From Clostridia bacterium (GTDB lineage: Bacteria; Bacillota; Clostridia; Oscillospirales; CAG-272): 64,000 nt of DNA. The translations under genes were made by a program, and so were the position numbers. Of this stretch, positions 18,524 through 26,552 are shown in pieces. The notes under the pieces were generated by a model. The model worked only from the letters and a program-made list of their open reading frames with translations. It searched no databases and was not told where the DNA came from. Numbering within the stretch: position 1 is the stretch's first letter; each line of letters begins with the position of its first letter. The stretch spans positions 124,001 to 188,000 of the forward strand of contig JAFVVP010000007.1 in assembly GCA_017502135.1 (NCBI GenBank), given 5' to 3'.

Positions 18524-19165
18524 ATGAGTCAAAAAAGAATTCTTTGTTACGGAGACTCCAACACGTGGGGCTTTCTCCCCGGCGGCGCGGGCAGACTTTG
18601 TGCGGATCAGCGGTGGACCGGCGTTTGCCGACGTGAACTCGGCGCAGACTATACGGTCATTGAGTGCGGACTGAACGGGCGCACTACGATATACGATAAT
18701 CCCAATGTGAAATTCAGAAACGGCGCGGACGCGCTCCCCTTTGCGCTTCTCGAAAATATGCCACTGGATCTCGCCGTGCTTATGCTCGGCTCAAACGATT
18801 CCGCACGCACCGATCTCAGTGGCGTCGTGGCAGGTGTTGATAAAATGGTACATATGCTTCTGACGGCAGACGAATGGGTAACGGGTTCTCAGAAGGTATG
18901 GCTCAACAGAGAGCCTAACGTTCTTCTTATGTCTCCCGTTTACATTCACGATGATCACCCCAGCAAGGAGCGAGTGGAGATCTCGCACGCCTTAGCCGGT
19001 GAGCTTGAGAAAGTCGCAAAAAAATACGGCGTTCATTTTATGGATGCCGCAAAGTTTGCCTTACCCTCCGAGGTAGACTGCGTTCACATTTGTCCCGAGG
19101 ATCACCCGAACCTTGGTCGCGCGGTTGCTGAGAAAATTCGCTCCATTTTTGAAGATAAAGCGTAA
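18524..19165 (+). CDS. SGNH/GDSL-family hydrolase (arylesterase-like)
   Basis: A 213-residue esterase-type enzyme with all SGNH blocks: GDSNTWG (catalytic Ser), GLNGRT (Gly), MLGSNDS (Asn) and PEDHPNLG with the catalytic Asp/His pair near the C-terminus. There is no signal peptide, so it is cytoplasmic. It resembles bacterial arylesterase/acyl-CoA-thioesterase-like GDSL proteins; carbohydrate or acyl esters are possible substrates. ATG 18524 has GGAGGA 7 bases upstream. It lies in a same-strand run with a ThrE-type exporter and two carbohydrate-related proteins, though a functional link is not shown. Confidence 0.88.
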   Translation: MSQKRILCYGDSNTWGFLPGGAGRLCADQRWTGVCRRELGADYTVIECGLNGRTTIYDNPNVKFRNGADALPFALLENMPLDLAVLMLGSNDSARTDLSGVVAGVDKMVHMLLTADEWVTGSQKVWLNREPNVLLMSPVYIHDDHPSKERVEISHALAGELEKVAKKYGVHFMDAAKFALPSEVDCVHICPEDHPNLGRAVAEKIRSIFEDKA

Positions 19166-19182
19166 AATTTACGGGGAAATTT

Positions 19183-20463
19183 ATGAAACAACTTACGGAA
19201 AAGGCCATCTCCGTGCCGGTATCGACGAGCGTTTCTGCAGATGAGCTTCTCAGAACAGCTCTGGATATAGCGGAGCATACGCTTCGATGCGGCGGGGATG
19301 TGCGACGGGTAGAGGAAACCATTATTCGTATCTGTGCGGCCTTCGGTGCTACCCATACGGAATCGTTTACGATCACCTCGGTGATCGTCGCATCCGTGTG
19401 GATGCCGGATGGTACCCATTCCCAGCAGATGCGCCGTGTATACGGCTCTTCCAATAATTTGGAGGCATTTGAGACCTATAACAGTATTTCGCGCAGTCTT
19501 TGCAACGGTACTATGACCTTAGCCGAAGCACGTGAGGCCGTGCGAAAGGCCCGTCAAAAAAAGACGTATCCTTCATGGGTTTATTACTTAGGTGCTATTT
19601 TGGCAGCCGGCAGCTTCGCGGTGTTTTTTGGCGGATCGTGGCAGGACGGTATTGCCGCAGGTATTTGCGGCATTGTCATTACGTTTTTGAACCGTCATTT
19701 GGGCAGTAACACGAATCAAATTGCGATCACGGTGCTTGACTCGTTTGTTGCCGGTGGTGTTGCGATCTTGCTTGTCTTTCTGGGGATAGGCTTAAATGTG
19801 GAAAAGGTAATGATCGGGTCCATCATGCTGCTTATACCTGGTGTTGCATTCAGTGTTTCGATGCAGGATCTTCTGGGCGGAGACGTCCTTTCCGGAACGC
19901 TTCGGTTTATTCAGGCAGTTTTGTTAGCACTGTCTATCGCGCTCGGGTTTTCTGTGTCTATGCTTGTTTTCCCAATCGGTATTTCGGCTGTACAAAGTGC
20001 ATCGGCGGCCAAATGGTTGTTTCTATTTACAGGCGTTTTGGGAACGATCGGATTTAGCTTGCTTTTCAGCACGAGAATTTGTCATGTTCCTATGGCAGGT
20101 ATCGGCGGTCTGATTGCGTGTGCTGTGTATCTTTTTGCAGCACAATGGCTTGAATTAAACGTGTTTTCATCCAATATGCTTGCGGCTACCGCGGCAGCTG
20201 TGTACTCGTATGTGTGTGCTACGGTGCGTAAAGCACCGCGCAATATCTTTATTATTGCGTGTATGATTCCGCTTGTACCCGGAAGCGGCCTCTATTACAC
20301 AATGTATTACCTGATAGCGCATCAAACAGATATGACATTGCAGTATTTTTCACGCACTTTGGAAACAGCGCTCGGTGTTTCCGCCGGGTTTGCTTTGGTT
20401 ACGGCGTTCGATCGGGCACTCGTCTATTTAAGGCAAAAGTATAAAATGAATAACGCAAAATAA
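19183..20463 (+). CDS. Threonine/serine exporter (ThrE) family membrane protein
   Basis: 426 residues carrying both ThrE halves in one chain. The N-terminal cytoplasmic domain has LRCGGDVRRVEETI, as in ThrE proteins. About ten membrane helices follow from residue 130, first the DUF1212-type block (SMQDLLGGDVLSG) and then the second block with PLVPGSGLYYTMYYLI. Family members export threonine and serine using the proton gradient. The substrate here is inferred. It starts 17 bases after the SGNH gene. Confidence 0.9.
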   Translation: MKQLTEKAISVPVSTSVSADELLRTALDIAEHTLRCGGDVRRVEETIIRICAAFGATHTESFTITSVIVASVWMPDGTHSQQMRRVYGSSNNLEAFETYNSISRSLCNGTMTLAEAREAVRKARQKKTYPSWVYYLGAILAAGSFAVFFGGSWQDGIAAGICGIVITFLNRHLGSNTNQIAITVLDSFVAGGVAILLVFLGIGLNVEKVMIGSIMLLIPGVAFSVSMQDLLGGDVLSGTLRFIQAVLLALSIALGFSVSMLVFPIGISAVQSASAAKWLFLFTGVLGTIGFSLLFSTRICHVPMAGIGGLIACAVYLFAAQWLELNVFSSNMLAATAAAVYSYVCATVRKAPRNIFIIACMIPLVPGSGLYYTMYYLIAHQTDMTLQYFSRTLETALGVSAGFALVTAFDRALVYLRQKYKMNNAK

Positions 20464-20476
20464 AAGGAGATAAACG

Positions 20477-21076
20477 ATGAGAGAATATACGATCGTGAAA
20501 AAGGGAGAAACCCTTGAATGGAGCCGTGTCCCCGTTCTTCCTATTGATACGCTGCTTTGGCGTGAGGATTGTGGAATTTCTGCATTTGCAAAAATTTGTT
20601 ACGATGAAGAGAATCTGTACGTTTATCTTGAGGCGAAGGAAGAGAATATCCGTGCCGTGGAAACGTCGCCCATCGGTTCTCCGTGGGAGGACAGCTGCCT
20701 TGAATTTTTCTTCCGACCCGAGATTGATGACGACAGATATATGAATTTTGAATTCAACCCGAACGCGTGCTTTTACGTCGGTATCGGTCATTCGCTTGAG
20801 GATCTCATGCGGCTGATTCCCGACGGAGAAGTGCCGTTTAACGCCAATCCCGTACGTACGGAGGACGGTTGGTATATCACCTATCAGATTCCGCTTTCTT
20901 TCCTGCGCATCTTCTTCCCGCATATACAGTTTACATCGGGTAAAGAGATCCGCGCAAACTGCTACAAGTGCGGAAACTGCACGGTACACCCCCATTATCT
21001 CTCCTGGAATCCCGTAGTGTGCGAAAAGCCGGCGTTCCACCGTCCCGAAGATTTTGGCGTTATGTATTTTGAGTAA
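20477..21076 (+). CDS. CBM9-like carbohydrate-binding protein
   Basis: A 199-residue protein resembling a stand-alone family 9 carbohydrate-binding module. The recognisable core is FAKICYDEENLYVYLEAKE, then WEDSCLEFFFRPE, NFEFNPNACFYVGIG and GWYITYQIPLSFL. There is no signal peptide, so it would be cytoplasmic, unlike the secreted xylanase-linked CBM9 modules. Proteins of this type occur widely in clostridia without known role. It starts 13 bases after the exporter gene with AAAAGGAG upstream, and a deacetylase-like gene follows 15 bases downstream. Confidence 0.78.
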   Translation: MREYTIVKKGETLEWSRVPVLPIDTLLWREDCGISAFAKICYDEENLYVYLEAKEENIRAVETSPIGSPWEDSCLEFFFRPEIDDDRYMNFEFNPNACFYVGIGHSLEDLMRLIPDGEVPFNANPVRTEDGWYITYQIPLSFLRIFFPHIQFTSGKEIRANCYKCGNCTVHPHYLSWNPVVCEKPAFHRPEDFGVMYFE

Positions 21077-21091
21077 GCCGAAGGAAAAAGA

Positions 21092-22198
21092 ATGAAGATT
21101 GCATTTTTATCTCCCGTAGACGGGGATGTGTTGACCCCACTTGATGGGCGTGAGGAAAATGAAAGTCTTATTGTGCCCGTTATTGTGAAAGCCCCCGTTG
21201 GTTCTGTCGTTACGGTAAACGGAATCCCTGCTGTTGTGAATGATAGCGTATATACCGCACCCGTGAAACTGGACGGTTATCGGAATACCGTCGTCGCGCG
21301 GGCGGAAAAGGACGGCGAGACGGCGGAGGCGAAGATCGCGCTCTATCGCTTTAAAAATGCATTTATGAAGTACCGCTTGTCAGTGGACGACGTTATCTGG
21401 TCACTTGAGGAGATTGCCGGTGGTGCTTACCGCTCTTTGTTCGATCATCCGTTTTTTGCGATCTTCAAACGTTTGCATGAGGATTTCGGTACCCAGATTC
21501 ACATGAATCTGTTTTACGAAACGGAGGACGGGGGCTTCAATCTTACGATGATGCCGGATACGTATAAAAGTGAGTTTGAAACTGCGTCCGATTGGCTGAA
21601 ATTCACGTTCCACGCACGGGCGAATAAACCGGACCGCATTTATCGCTTCGCGCCATATGAGGAACTGTACGGGGATTATCAAAAAGTTACCCGCGAGATC
21701 GTCCGCTTTGCGGGAGAAAATGCCGTAAAATCCGCGGCAATGGGTCTCCATTGGGGGGAGACCACCCGAGAGGGCGCACGTGCGCTTCGCGCAGTCGGCA
21801 TCCGCTGTCTGCTTGGCTATTTCCGTTTTGATAAGGACGGTGAGCCGTTCGTTTCGTACTACCTGAACCGCGAGCAGACCGCCCACGCGGCCGGTCGTGA
21901 TTTTTGGGTCGATACGTCGGAGGGTATTATTTTCTCGAAGGACAAATTCGTCATCGATAGGCACACTGTCGAGGGAATTCCGCCGGCACTCGACGATCTC
22001 AGATCCCGTCCGCACGAAGCAGGCACGATCAATTTCCTCGTTCACGAGCAGTTTTTCTATCCGCATTATCCGAAATACCTGCCCGATTACGAAGAGCGTA
22101 TTCGTACCGCCATCCAATGGGCACACGATAACAGGTACGCTCCTGTTCTCCTTGATGAGGCGATCGCGGAGGATATGGCGCTCGATTTCCTTAAATAA
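21092..22198 (+). CDS. Putative polysaccharide deacetylase-like protein
   Basis: 368 residues without a signal peptide. About 90 N-terminal residues form a predicted beta-sandwich (PVIVKAPVGSVVTVNGIPAV). The remainder looks like a NodB/glycoside-hydrolase-deacetylase barrel: RLSVDDVIWSLEEI with a metal-type Asp pair, TFHARANKPDR, MGLHWGETTREGARAL and FLVHEQFFYPHYP, ending in a segment typical of uncharacterised deacetylase-like proteins. It is probably co-transcribed with the CBM9-like gene. Substrate and activity are unknown, and the assignment rests on motif order. Confidence 0.6.
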   Translation: MKIAFLSPVDGDVLTPLDGREENESLIVPVIVKAPVGSVVTVNGIPAVVNDSVYTAPVKLDGYRNTVVARAEKDGETAEAKIALYRFKNAFMKYRLSVDDVIWSLEEIAGGAYRSLFDHPFFAIFKRLHEDFGTQIHMNLFYETEDGGFNLTMMPDTYKSEFETASDWLKFTFHARANKPDRIYRFAPYEELYGDYQKVTREIVRFAGENAVKSAAMGLHWGETTREGARALRAVGIRCLLGYFRFDKDGEPFVSYYLNREQTAHAAGRDFWVDTSEGIIFSKDKFVIDRHTVEGIPPALDDLRSRPHEAGTINFLVHEQFFYPHYPKYLPDYEERIRTAIQWAHDNRYAPVLLDEAIAEDMALDFLK

Positions 22199-22205
22199 AA
22201 AAGAT

Positions 22206-22236
22206 ACCCTCCGGGCCGTATGGCTCGGAGGGCTTA
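22206..22236 (+). terminator. Terminator after the deacetylase-like gene
   Basis: Stem CCCTCCGGGCC / GGCTCGGAGGG with loop GTAT, A-rich upstream and TTATTTATT downstream. It lies between convergent genes and may serve both. Confidence 0.75.
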
Positions 22237-22237
22237 T

Positions 22238-24820
22238 TTATTCAGTTTCCTTTGCTTTCAGAATCTCGCCGATATTTGCGAGCGGTTCTTTTTTGAGTCC
22301 GTCAAGAACGCTCTCGATTTCACGGTTCACTTCATCCACATCCTTTTCGAATTCGCGAGCGGGTACGCGAAGAACGCCTACGCGGATCGCGGAAAGCTGA
22401 ATGAGTCCGTCGGAGGTAACGACGCGCACGCGATCGTTTTTTCCGATCTGTGCGATGAATTTCTCAATATACATATCCGCCGTCTCGTTTTCTTTCGTGT
22501 AGACGACGTGAATACCGTCTACTTCAAGACGCCGTTCTTCCGTACTCGTAACGTTATACGCATCGAAAACGAGGATGACCTCGCGCTTCGTGTAGGCGCT
22601 GTAATTGACCATGGTGTCCGTCAGCACCTTTCTTGCCGTATCAAGATCCGCTTTCGCGAGATTTTTTAGGCTTTCCCAGGCAAAGATGACGTTGTAGCCG
22701 TCAACGATCACGTATTCCTTTTTGGGAGATGAAGGCTCGGCTGTGGTTGTGCGTGGTTCAGCAACAATAGCTGCCGGTCGGTAGGATGGGCGCTTGATCG
22801 GTCCGAATTCGCGGAGCATCAAGGCTTCCAATTCTTTTTCGTCCAGACGGATATTTTTGTGGTTTACCTTCGGTGCAATCGACGGATCTTTTACCGAAAG
22901 ACAGCTTTCAAGATGCATATACTCGGGCACCTTGTCCCATTTCACGTTAAAGCCGCTGCCGCGGGCGCAGAATACGGAATCCGGAGTGTTTTCAAGATCA
23001 TGCTCGGGCATATAGCCGAAATCGGCTAAAACCTCGTCCGGATTATGGCATACATCGTATCCGTCGATCTGCGTGATAAGCCGTCCGCGTCCGCCCGTGT
23101 AGGCGGCCACCTCAAGTGCGTAACCGTTGAGCGTGGAGACGGGTGCACGTCCGCGGAGAATGGTGACCTGACCGGCATTCTCCGGAGGATCAAACGTGCC
23201 GCTCCGCTTTCGGATATCGTTCACGGCGCGCCCGATCTGCTCCGACGGAATTTCAAGACGGAAGGAGTAATACGGCTCCAGAAGCACGGATTCTGCACGC
23301 ATCAGTCCTTGACGTACGGCGCGGTAGGTTGCCTCTCTGAAATCGCCGCCTTCGGTATGCTTTACGTGTGCGCGTCCCGCGGCGAGGGTGATCTTCATAT
23401 CCGTGATCGGGGAGCCGGTCAAAACGCCGAGATGCTGTTTTTCGGCGAGATGCGTGAGGATCAGCCGCTGCCAGTTTCGTTCAAGCACATTTTCTGAGCA
23501 GGCGGTGTCAAAGACCAAGCCCTTGCCGCGCGACAGCGGCTCAAGGATGAGGTGCACCTCTGCATAGTGGCGGAGGGGTTCAAAGTGCCCGACACCTTCT
23601 ACCGTGTTTTTGATCGTTTCTTTGTAAAGTATTTTCCCCGAGTCAAGTTCTACGGCAACGCCAAACCGCTCTTCGACAAGGCTCTGCAAGATCTCCGCTT
23701 GCACCGCACCCATGATCTCTACGTGGATCTCGCCGAGGTGGGAGGCGTAGGTCACGCGTAGCGCGGGATCTTCCTCCTCGAGAAGTCTGAGTTTTGGGAG
23801 CATGATTTCGGTATCAACTCCCTTGGGGAGTTTTACGCGGTAGCTCATGACCGGCTCAAGGATCGGCGTGCCGGTATCTGCTTCGATACCGATCCCCATT
23901 CCGTTTTTCGTCCTTTCAAGGCCGGGGACGACGCATACTCCGCCTGCTGTCATTTCATCTGCCGTTTGAAATTTCGCGCCGTTGTAAATACGGATCTGAC
24001 TGACTTTTTCCTCGGCATCTCCGAGTTTCAGCGTGTCCCGCACGCGGAGCGTGCCGCCCGTGATCTTCATATGCGTCAGGCGATTGCCCTGCGTATCGTG
24101 GCTGATCTTGAACACCTTTGCCCCGAACGCATCCGGATAGGAGTAGGGGGCGGCGTAGCGTGAGAGTGTGTCGAGAAATGGGTCGATGCCGTCGAGTTTC
24201 AGCCCTGAGCCGAAGCTGACGGGGAAAACGAGCCGCTGACGGAAGAGGGAAGTGATATCATCATCGGTGATTGCATCGCCCGATAGGAATTTTTCCAGCA
24301 AATCCTCCTGTCTCAGAACCAGTTGCTCCAAATGGTCGGGGAGGGTATTTTCGGTGAAATCAATGCATCCTTCGCCGAACTCTTCTCTCAGTTCCTTTAT
24401 AAGATCGGATCTTTCGCGCCGCGCAAAATCCATTTTCGTAACAAACAGAAACGTGGGAATATGATAGAGGGAAAGAAGCCGCCAAAGCGTGCGCGTGTGC
24501 GCCTGCACGCCGTCCGTTCCGCTGATTACGAGAATCGCCGCATCGAGCACCTGGAGTGTGCGTTCCGTCTCTGCGGAAAAATCGACGTGCCCGGGTGTAT
24601 CGAGAAGCGTTACTTCCAAGTCTCCGAGTGTGAAAACGGCCTGACTTGCAAATATCGTGATCCCGCGTTCGCGTTCGAGCGAATGCGTATCGAGTAAGGT
24701 ATCACCGTTATCCACTCTGCCCATTTTGCGTAGCTTTCCGCTTTTATAGAGAATAGCCTCGGAGAGCGTCGTTTTTCCCGCATCTACGTGCGCCAGAATT
24801 CCAATTACAGCCTTTCGCAT
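22238..24820 (-). CDS. TetM-like translational GTPase fused to a Rae1/YacP-type NYN ribonuclease domain
   Basis: 860 residues. Residues 1 to about 690 are an EF-G-like GTPase of the ribosomal-protection type: G1 AHVDAGKTT, switch I RGITIFASQ, G3 DTPGHVDF, G4 TKMD, then domains II-V. A short Ala/Pro/Thr linker leads to residues about 702-835, which closely resemble the endoribonuclease Rae1/YacP: IVDGYNVIFAW, VFDAY, YTKENETADMYIEK and VVTSD, keeping the acidic active-site residues. TetM-type proteins bind the ribosomal A site, and B. subtilis Rae1 cleaves mRNA in the A site. The fusion implies a factor that enters the A site and cuts mRNA, which is inference. Tetracycline resistance is not implied. 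It has its own promoter and AAAGGAGG site. Confidence 0.9.
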   Translation of the reverse strand: MRKAVIGILAHVDAGKTTLSEAILYKSGKLRKMGRVDNGDTLLDTHSLERERGITIFASQAVFTLGDLEVTLLDTPGHVDFSAETERTLQVLDAAILVISGTDGVQAHTRTLWRLLSLYHIPTFLFVTKMDFARRERSDLIKELREEFGEGCIDFTENTLPDHLEQLVLRQEDLLEKFLSGDAITDDDITSLFRQRLVFPVSFGSGLKLDGIDPFLDTLSRYAAPYSYPDAFGAKVFKISHDTQGNRLTHMKITGGTLRVRDTLKLGDAEEKVSQIRIYNGAKFQTADEMTAGGVCVVPGLERTKNGMGIGIEADTGTPILEPVMSYRVKLPKGVDTEIMLPKLRLLEEEDPALRVTYASHLGEIHVEIMGAVQAEILQSLVEERFGVAVELDSGKILYKETIKNTVEGVGHFEPLRHYAEVHLILEPLSRGKGLVFDTACSENVLERNWQRLILTHLAEKQHLGVLTGSPITDMKITLAAGRAHVKHTEGGDFREATYRAVRQGLMRAESVLLEPYYSFRLEIPSEQIGRAVNDIRKRSGTFDPPENAGQVTILRGRAPVSTLNGYALEVAAYTGGRGRLITQIDGYDVCHNPDEVLADFGYMPEHDLENTPDSVFCARGSGFNVKWDKVPEYMHLESCLSVKDPSIAPKVNHKNIRLDEKELEALMLREFGPIKRPSYRPAAIVAEPRTTTAEPSSPKKEYVIVDGYNVIFAWESLKNLAKADLDTARKVLTDTMVNYSAYTKREVILVFDAYNVTSTEERRLEVDGIHVVYTKENETADMYIEKFIAQIGKNDRVRVVTSDGLIQLSAIRVGVLRVPAREFEKDVDEVNREIESVLDGLKKEPLANIGEILKAKETE

Positions 24821-24849
24821 ATCGACCCCTCCTTTCGTAGTTTACCTAT

Positions 24850-24878
24850 ATTATAACAAATAATCGTGTTCGTGAAAA
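24850..24878 (-). promoter_or_regulatory. Promoter of the GTPase-NYN fusion gene
   Basis: TATAAT on the minus strand (24850-24855), a 17-base spacer and a weak TTTTCA (24873-24878). The leader is only about 25 bases, so no attenuator of the tet(M) type is present. Confidence 0.6.
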
Positions 24879-24888
24879 GAGCATGCAA

Positions 24889-24926
24889 TAAAAAACCTTG
24901 AAAGCATTTGCTTTCAAGGTTTTTTG
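24889..24926 (-). terminator. Terminator downstream of the xre gene
   Basis: Perfect 10-bp stem CCTTGAAAGC / GCTTTCAAGG with loop ATTT, flanked by A and T runs on both sides, so bidirectional in principle. Confidence 0.85.
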
Positions 24927-25007
24927 TCTATCGACTATAAAAAAGATATTTTCCGGTTTTTGTGATCGGATTTGAACCTACACCATACTCATATTTTATA
25001 TTATAAG

Positions 25008-25676
25008 TCAATTATTTGTCTGCGATGCAAGTTTCATAAGTTCTAATATATCAGCCTCATTCATAAACGGCAAAAAAACAGATGCTTCATCCATACCGCC
25101 GTGCTCAAAGGCCTTGATAGCATATGCTTTTACGGTTGATTCTCTCAAAAACGGGACAAACATGGTAATGGATTCGCCATTTTCTAATGCAATTCTCGCT
25201 AATTCTTCAATTTTTTCATAACGAAGATGCGGAAGAAGAACGGCAACACTTTTTCCGTTTTTGATATGTGCATCTGCAATTTCTTCGATAGTATTTTCAC
25301 TCAAAAAGGCAATAAATGTTGATAAAAAACGCGGATTATAGTCTGTGTTTATTAAAATGTCTTCAATCTGTGAAGGTTTTAAGAGGTATGCCGCCTCGGA
25401 AATATCTGCATCTGAATATTCATTGGCATTTGGTGATTGTGAAGAAATAACATCATGCAAAACCGTATTATTATGACCGATAATATCATCAATGGTTACA
25501 CCGAATATTTCTGCAAGTTCAGGAAGTTTGGATATATCCGGCATAGAGTTTCCGCGTTCCCAATTTGATACAGCTTGAAAACTGATGGATAACTTGTCCG
25601 CGAGTTCGTACTGCGTCATATCCTTTGCTTTTCTAAATTCAGAAATCCTTTTCCCGATTTGTGTCGTGTCAAACAT
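25008..25676 (-). CDS. XRE-family transcriptional regulator with helical-repeat C-terminus
   Basis: 222 residues. The N-terminal HTH_3 domain (about residues 7-62) includes MTQYELADKLSISFQAVSNW and MPDISKLPELAEIFGV. Residues about 95-220 form repeated 25-30 residue helical units with recurring motifs (IEEIADAHIKNG, IEELARIALENG, VKAYAIKAFEHGG) ending in small Phe/Leu clusters, like a short solenoid. ATG 25676 has AAAGGAAAG upstream. The gene is visibly more AT-rich than its neighbours and has a tRNA T-arm-like remnant at its 3' side, suggesting transfer. Target unknown. Confidence 0.85.
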   Translation of the reverse strand: MFDTTQIGKRISEFRKAKDMTQYELADKLSISFQAVSNWERGNSMPDISKLPELAEIFGVTIDDIIGHNNTVLHDVISSQSPNANEYSDADISEAAYLLKPSQIEDILINTDYNPRFLSTFIAFLSENTIEEIADAHIKNGKSVAVLLPHLRYEKIEELARIALENGESITMFVPFLRESTVKAYAIKAFEHGGMDEASVFLPFMNEADILELMKLASQTNN

Positions 25677-25814
25677 AAACTTCTTTCCTTTCCGCAGACT
25701 TGTTTTTTGTCTTGCACAATCAGTATATTCTTTTCTAAAAAAAAAGAACAGCAAGCGGTAATTGAATTATCGATAAATTGACTACAGCAATTATTGAATA
25801 ATAAACCATATGGA

Positions 25815-25846
25815 AAACTCCCGAATGAATCTCATTCGGGAGTTTT
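25815..25846 (-). terminator. Terminator downstream of tRNA-Ser
   Basis: Stem ACTCCCGAATGA / TCATTCGGGAGT with loop ATC, directly after the tRNA CCA end on the minus strand. The remainder of the 25677-26064 gap holds only the tRNA and its promoter. Confidence 0.85.
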
Positions 25847-25935
25847 TGGCGGAGGGTGTGGGATTCGAACCCACGTGAGATTGCTCTCAAACGGTTTTCA
25901 AGACCGCCTCGTTATGACCGCTTCGATAACCCTCC
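25847..25935 (-). tRNA. tRNA-Ser (TGA)
   Basis: Class II tRNA with acceptor GGAGGGT / ACCCTCC, anticodon loop CTTGAAA giving TGA, long variable arm, T-loop GGTTCGAATCC and encoded CCA. Confidence 0.96.
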
Positions 25936-25958
25936 ACGCAGTTTATGCCGTACAAGAT

Positions 25959-25987
25959 ATGATATCACAGAGTGGCTTTTTTGTCAA
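25959..25987 (-). promoter_or_regulatory. Promoter of tRNA-Ser
   Basis: On the minus strand TTGACA (25982-25987), a 17-base spacer and TATCAT (25959-25964). Confidence 0.8.
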
Positions 25988-26064
25988 GATATTTTTCCCG
26001 CCGCGTGTATTTTTGATGCAATCTGAAATACTAAACGTATACGAGGAAATGAGGTAAAATTATA

Positions 26065-26508
26065 ATGCACGATCCAACGAAGGAACTTTTAAAAATGGTC
26101 TACGTCGGCGCTAAGAGCGGTTGTGAAGCGATAACGGCTATGGAGTCGAAGATTAAAAACGAGCAACTGCGGCGGGACACTGCAGCACAGCTTGAAGCGT
26201 ATTCGGGATACGCAAGGCGTGCCGAGTCGATGATGAACGAGAAAAACATTACCGATATCGGGTTCCCGCTTATGAACAAGCTGACCGTGCGCGGCGGCGT
26301 GATGATGGAAACGATGGGTAATCCGGATGATGGAGAATTGGCGCGTCTGTTGCGGGTCAGTTCAAAAGAGAGTGCCAACCGCATGAGAAGCGCGATTGCC
26401 GATCTCAGGGAGAGCGGATGCGACAAAGACGTGCTGGCGCTTGCGCAAAGCATGATGAGTTTTGAAATCGCCGAGGCCGAGCATCTGGGAACGACCAAAT
26501 ACGAATAA
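26065..26508 (+). CDS. Conserved-looking helical-bundle protein, function unknown
   Basis: 147 residues, soluble, almost all helix. Amphipathic segments (GCEAITAMESKIKNEQLRRD, YSGYARRAESMMNEKN, a Met-rich VRGGVMMETMG, IAEAEHLG at the end) suggest a four-helix, ferritin/DUF2383-like bundle. Conserved Glu and His residues (EAEHLG) could bind metal, but a full diiron set is not evident. Monocistronic, with GAGG about 10 bases before the ATG and a strong terminator. Not confidently recognised. Confidence 0.7.
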   Translation: MHDPTKELLKMVYVGAKSGCEAITAMESKIKNEQLRRDTAAQLEAYSGYARRAESMMNEKNITDIGFPLMNKLTVRGGVMMETMGNPDDGELARLLRVSSKESANRMRSAIADLRESGCDKDVLALAQSMMSFEIAEAEHLGTTKYE

Positions 26509-26516
26509 AAAGAAAA

Positions 26517-26543
26517 GGCGGTGCTTTAGCACCGCCTTCTTTT
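26517..26543 (+). terminator. Terminator between convergent genes
   Basis: Perfect 8-bp stem GGCGGTGC / GCACCGCC with loop TTTA, then TTCTTTT on plus and CTTTTCTTTTT on minus, so it can serve both the helical-bundle gene and fakA. Confidence 0.88.
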
Positions 26544-26552
26544 GAAAGCATT

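Noticed and set aside
22238..24820. Calling the TetM-like gene a tetracycline resistance determinant
   Set aside because: It has a short leader without tet-type attenuation, a fused nuclease domain and chromosomal context; similarity to TetM shows only the GTPase family.
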